A DNA stretch of 64,000 bases from Thermincola carboxydiphila. Lineage in GTDB: Bacteria > Bacillota > Thermincolia > Thermincolales > UBA2595. The notes below the pieces were generated by a model. The model made no database searches. It saw only the letters and a program-made list of their open reading frames with translations, and had not been told where the DNA came from. Positions 62,363-64,000 of the stretch are shown here, piece after piece. The DNA lies in assembly GCA_016841045.1 (NCBI GenBank), contig JAENZX010000001.1, positions 143,541 through 207,540 of the forward strand, given 5' to 3'. The translations under genes were made by a program, and so were the position numbers. How positions within the stretch are numbered: the first letter of the stretch is position 1; each line of letters opens with the position of its first letter.

Positions 62363-64000
62363 GCTAATTCCTCCTCTGATAATTGTGAGGATACAATTTC
62401 ACGATAAACTTTGCAATTCTTCAGCAATTCCTGATGGGTACCAATACCCGCAATCTGACCTTGTTCCAGGACAATGATCTGGTCTGCATCCATAACCGTC
62501 CCGACTCTCTGAGAAACTATAAGCACAGTGGAATCCACTGTTTCCTTTTTCAAGGCTGCACGCAGCCGCGCATCCGTCTTGAAGTCCAGAGCTGAAAAAC
62601 TATCATCAAAAATATATATTTTTGGCCTTCTGACAAGTGCTCGGGCGATGGAAAGGCGCTGCTTCTGTCCACCCGAAACGTTTGTACCTCCCTGAGCAAT
62701 TGTGTAATCAAAGCCTTCTTTCATACCGGAAATAAACTCAGTTGCCTGGGCTACTTCGGCGGCATTCCTAACCTCCTCATCAGTAGCACCTTTTTTGCCA
62801 TACCGTATGTTATCTGCTACAGTACCTGTAAAAAGGACTCCCATTTGAGGAACTAAACCTATTTTAGCTCTTAAAGTTTCCTGTTTCATCTCCCGAACAT
62901 CAATACCATCAACTAAGATGCTGCCGCTGTCAACATCGAAGAAACGGGGAATAAGGCTGATCAGTGTTGATTTGCCAGAACCGGTGCCACCGATAATTCC
63001 TGTCACCTGTCCGGGCTCTGCCGTGAAGGAAATATTTCTAATAGCCGGTTCTTCTGCACCGGGATGACTAAAGGTAACATTCCTGAACTCAACAAGGCCT
63101 TTTGAACTCGCCGGGTACTTCACCACTTCTGCATCTTCTATTTCGGGAATAGTATCAAGTACTTCGTTAATTCTTAATGCCGAAGCCTCCGCACGTGGTA
63201 TCATAACAAGCATAAAAGAGAACATGCCCAGGGAGAACATTATCTGAATGGCATATTGAATAAATGCCATCATATCGCCGACTTGTATATCTCCGCGGTC
63301 TACACGAATAGCTCCAAACCAAAGAATGGCGATAGTTGTGAAGTTCATTATCAGCATCATTGCGGGAAACAATGTCGCCATAATCCGGTTGACTTTAATT
63401 GCTGTATCAGCCAGGTCCCGGTTTGCTTCACCAAAACGCATTTTTTCGTGCTCAGTGCGGTTAAAAGCCCGAATTACTCTAATACCGGTTAGATTTTCAC
63501 GTGTTACAAGATTTAATTTATCAACTTTGACCTGCATAGCCTTAAAGAGGGGTACACCCTTTCTTGCAACAAAATAAACACCACCGGCAAGAAACGGCAT
63601 TACAACAACAAGAATAAGTGAAAGCTTTGCATCCTTTGACACCGCCATTATAATACCACCTATACACATCATGGGTGCAGTGACCATCATTCGCATAATC
63701 GCCATTAATACTTGCTGAACCTGTGTAATATCGTTTGTGGTCCTGGTAATCAAAGAGGCTGTACCTATCTTATTAAATTCGTTAAGTGAATAACTTTCCA
63801 CTTGCGAGAAAACCTTACTTCGTACATCTTTACCAAAACCAGCCGCAACCTTTGAGGACCAAAAACCGGCCAAGATTACACATACAGCACTTCCTACAGC
63901 TATAAGCAGCATAATCGCACCAACTCTAATGATGTAATTGATATCACCATTAACTATACCGATATCAACGATATCTGACATAAGGGTCGGCAAATATAAC
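62359..64000 (-). CDS. ABC exporter half-transporter A, 5' end outside window
   Basis: The frame continues past the right edge (codons for LYLPTLMSDIV at the border are typical of helix 1). An internal TTG at 63993 is not the real start. Six-helix domain, then GGTGSGKST, LVPQMGVLFTGTVADNIRYG, VSGGQKQRLSIARAL, IFDDSFSALD. In the last motif an Asp follows Walker B Asp (DDSFSALD) instead of Glu, the degenerate-site mark of heterodimeric exporters. Confidence 0.92.
   Translation of the reverse strand, partial: LYLPTLMSDIVDIGIVNGDINYIIRVGAIMLLIAVGSAVCVILAGFWSSKVAAGFGKDVRSKVFSQVESYSLNEFNKIGTASLITRTTNDITQVQQVLMAIMRMMVTAPMMCIGGIIMAVSKDAKLSLILVVVMPFLAGGVYFVARKGVPLFKAMQVKVDKLNLVTRENLTGIRVIRAFNRTEHEKMRFGEANRDLADTAIKVNRIMATLFPAMMLIMNFTTIAILWFGAIRVDRGDIQVGDMMAFIQYAIQIMFSLGMFSFMLVMIPRAEASALRINEVLDTIPEIEDAEVVKYPASSKGLVEFRNVTFSHPGAEEPAIRNISFTAEPGQVTGIIGGTGSGKSTLISLIPRFFDVDSGSILVDGIDVREMKQETLRAKIGLVPQMGVLFTGTVADNIRYGKKGATDEEVRNAAEVAQATEFISGMKEGFDYTIAQGGTNVSGGQKQRLSIARALVRRPKIYIFDDSFSALDFKTDARLRAALKKETVDSTVLIVSQRVGTVMDADQIIVLEQGQIAGIGTHQELLKNCKVYREIVSSQLSEEELA

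Noticed and set aside
1-64000. tRNA, rRNA and CRISPR
   Set aside because: No cloverleaf with a GTTC-type T arm and no evenly spaced direct repeats were seen on reading; a scan with tRNAscan-SE or a CRISPR finder would settle it.

Overview
The window reads as chromosome of an anaerobic, endospore-forming Firmicute of the Peptococcaceae/Desulfotomaculum type. This is inferred from YheC/YheD spore-coat ATP-grasp proteins, a sporulation-type diadenylate cyclase, an assimilatory-looking Sat/AprBA set, a Hyf-like membrane complex, AGGAGG-type ribosome sites and moderate-to-low GC. Most genes lie on the minus strand. I saw no rRNA, tRNA, CRISPR array or complete insertion sequence.

Layout. 0-4.3 kb: two divergent YheC/YheD genes, a lysine 2,3-aminomutase and a His-rich small protein. 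4.4-6.6 kb: an AbrB-like regulator with an ABC1/UbiB kinase. 6.7-11.7 kb: a MacAB/TolC-like export operon. 11.9-16.2 kb: a PrsA-type foldase, a two-component system and a secreted repeat protein, probably envelope homeostasis. 16.4-18.7 kb: a PaaX-like regulator, a DUF6064-like membrane protein and mobile-element debris.

18.8-35.9 kb is the centrepiece: a catabolic island for alicyclic acids. BadH-, BadK- and BadI-like enzymes, an AliB-like dehydrogenase and an acyl-CoA ligase placed as AliA would turn cyclohexanecarboxylate into pimeloyl-CoA. An acyl-CoA dehydrogenase, enoyl-CoA hydratase, 3-hydroxyacyl-CoA dehydrogenase and thiolase would carry on beta-oxidation. A second ligase, a MaoC hydratase, a GntP-type permease and a gamma-carbonic-anhydrase-like protein accompany them. 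Six -24/-12 (sigma-54) promoters with exact GG-N10-GC spacing, five copies of a palindrome ATTGCA-N4-TGCAAT and a sigma-54 activator without a sensor domain sit inside this one region. It looks like a self-contained regulon. A second badI copy carries an exact 495-base internal deletion.

36-41 kb: a CdaS-like diadenylate cyclase, a YitT protein, a zinc alcohol dehydrogenase, a DUF2512 protein and an FMN glutamate-synthase-like protein. 41.2-49.1 kb: a six-gene group-4-hydrogenase-like membrane complex ending in an ArsR gene. A perfect 13+13 palindrome overlaps the operon promoter. The catalytic subunit has lost one of the four nickel-ligand cysteines. 49.5-52.9 kb: a GLUG-repeat surface protein behind an unidentified structured leader RNA, flanked by inverted repeats. 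53.1-60.2 kb: Sat, AprBA, CysC and an SsuABC-like importer, with a 236-base imperfect palindrome between aprB and sat. 60.5-64 kb: a heterodimeric ABC exporter, cut by the window end.
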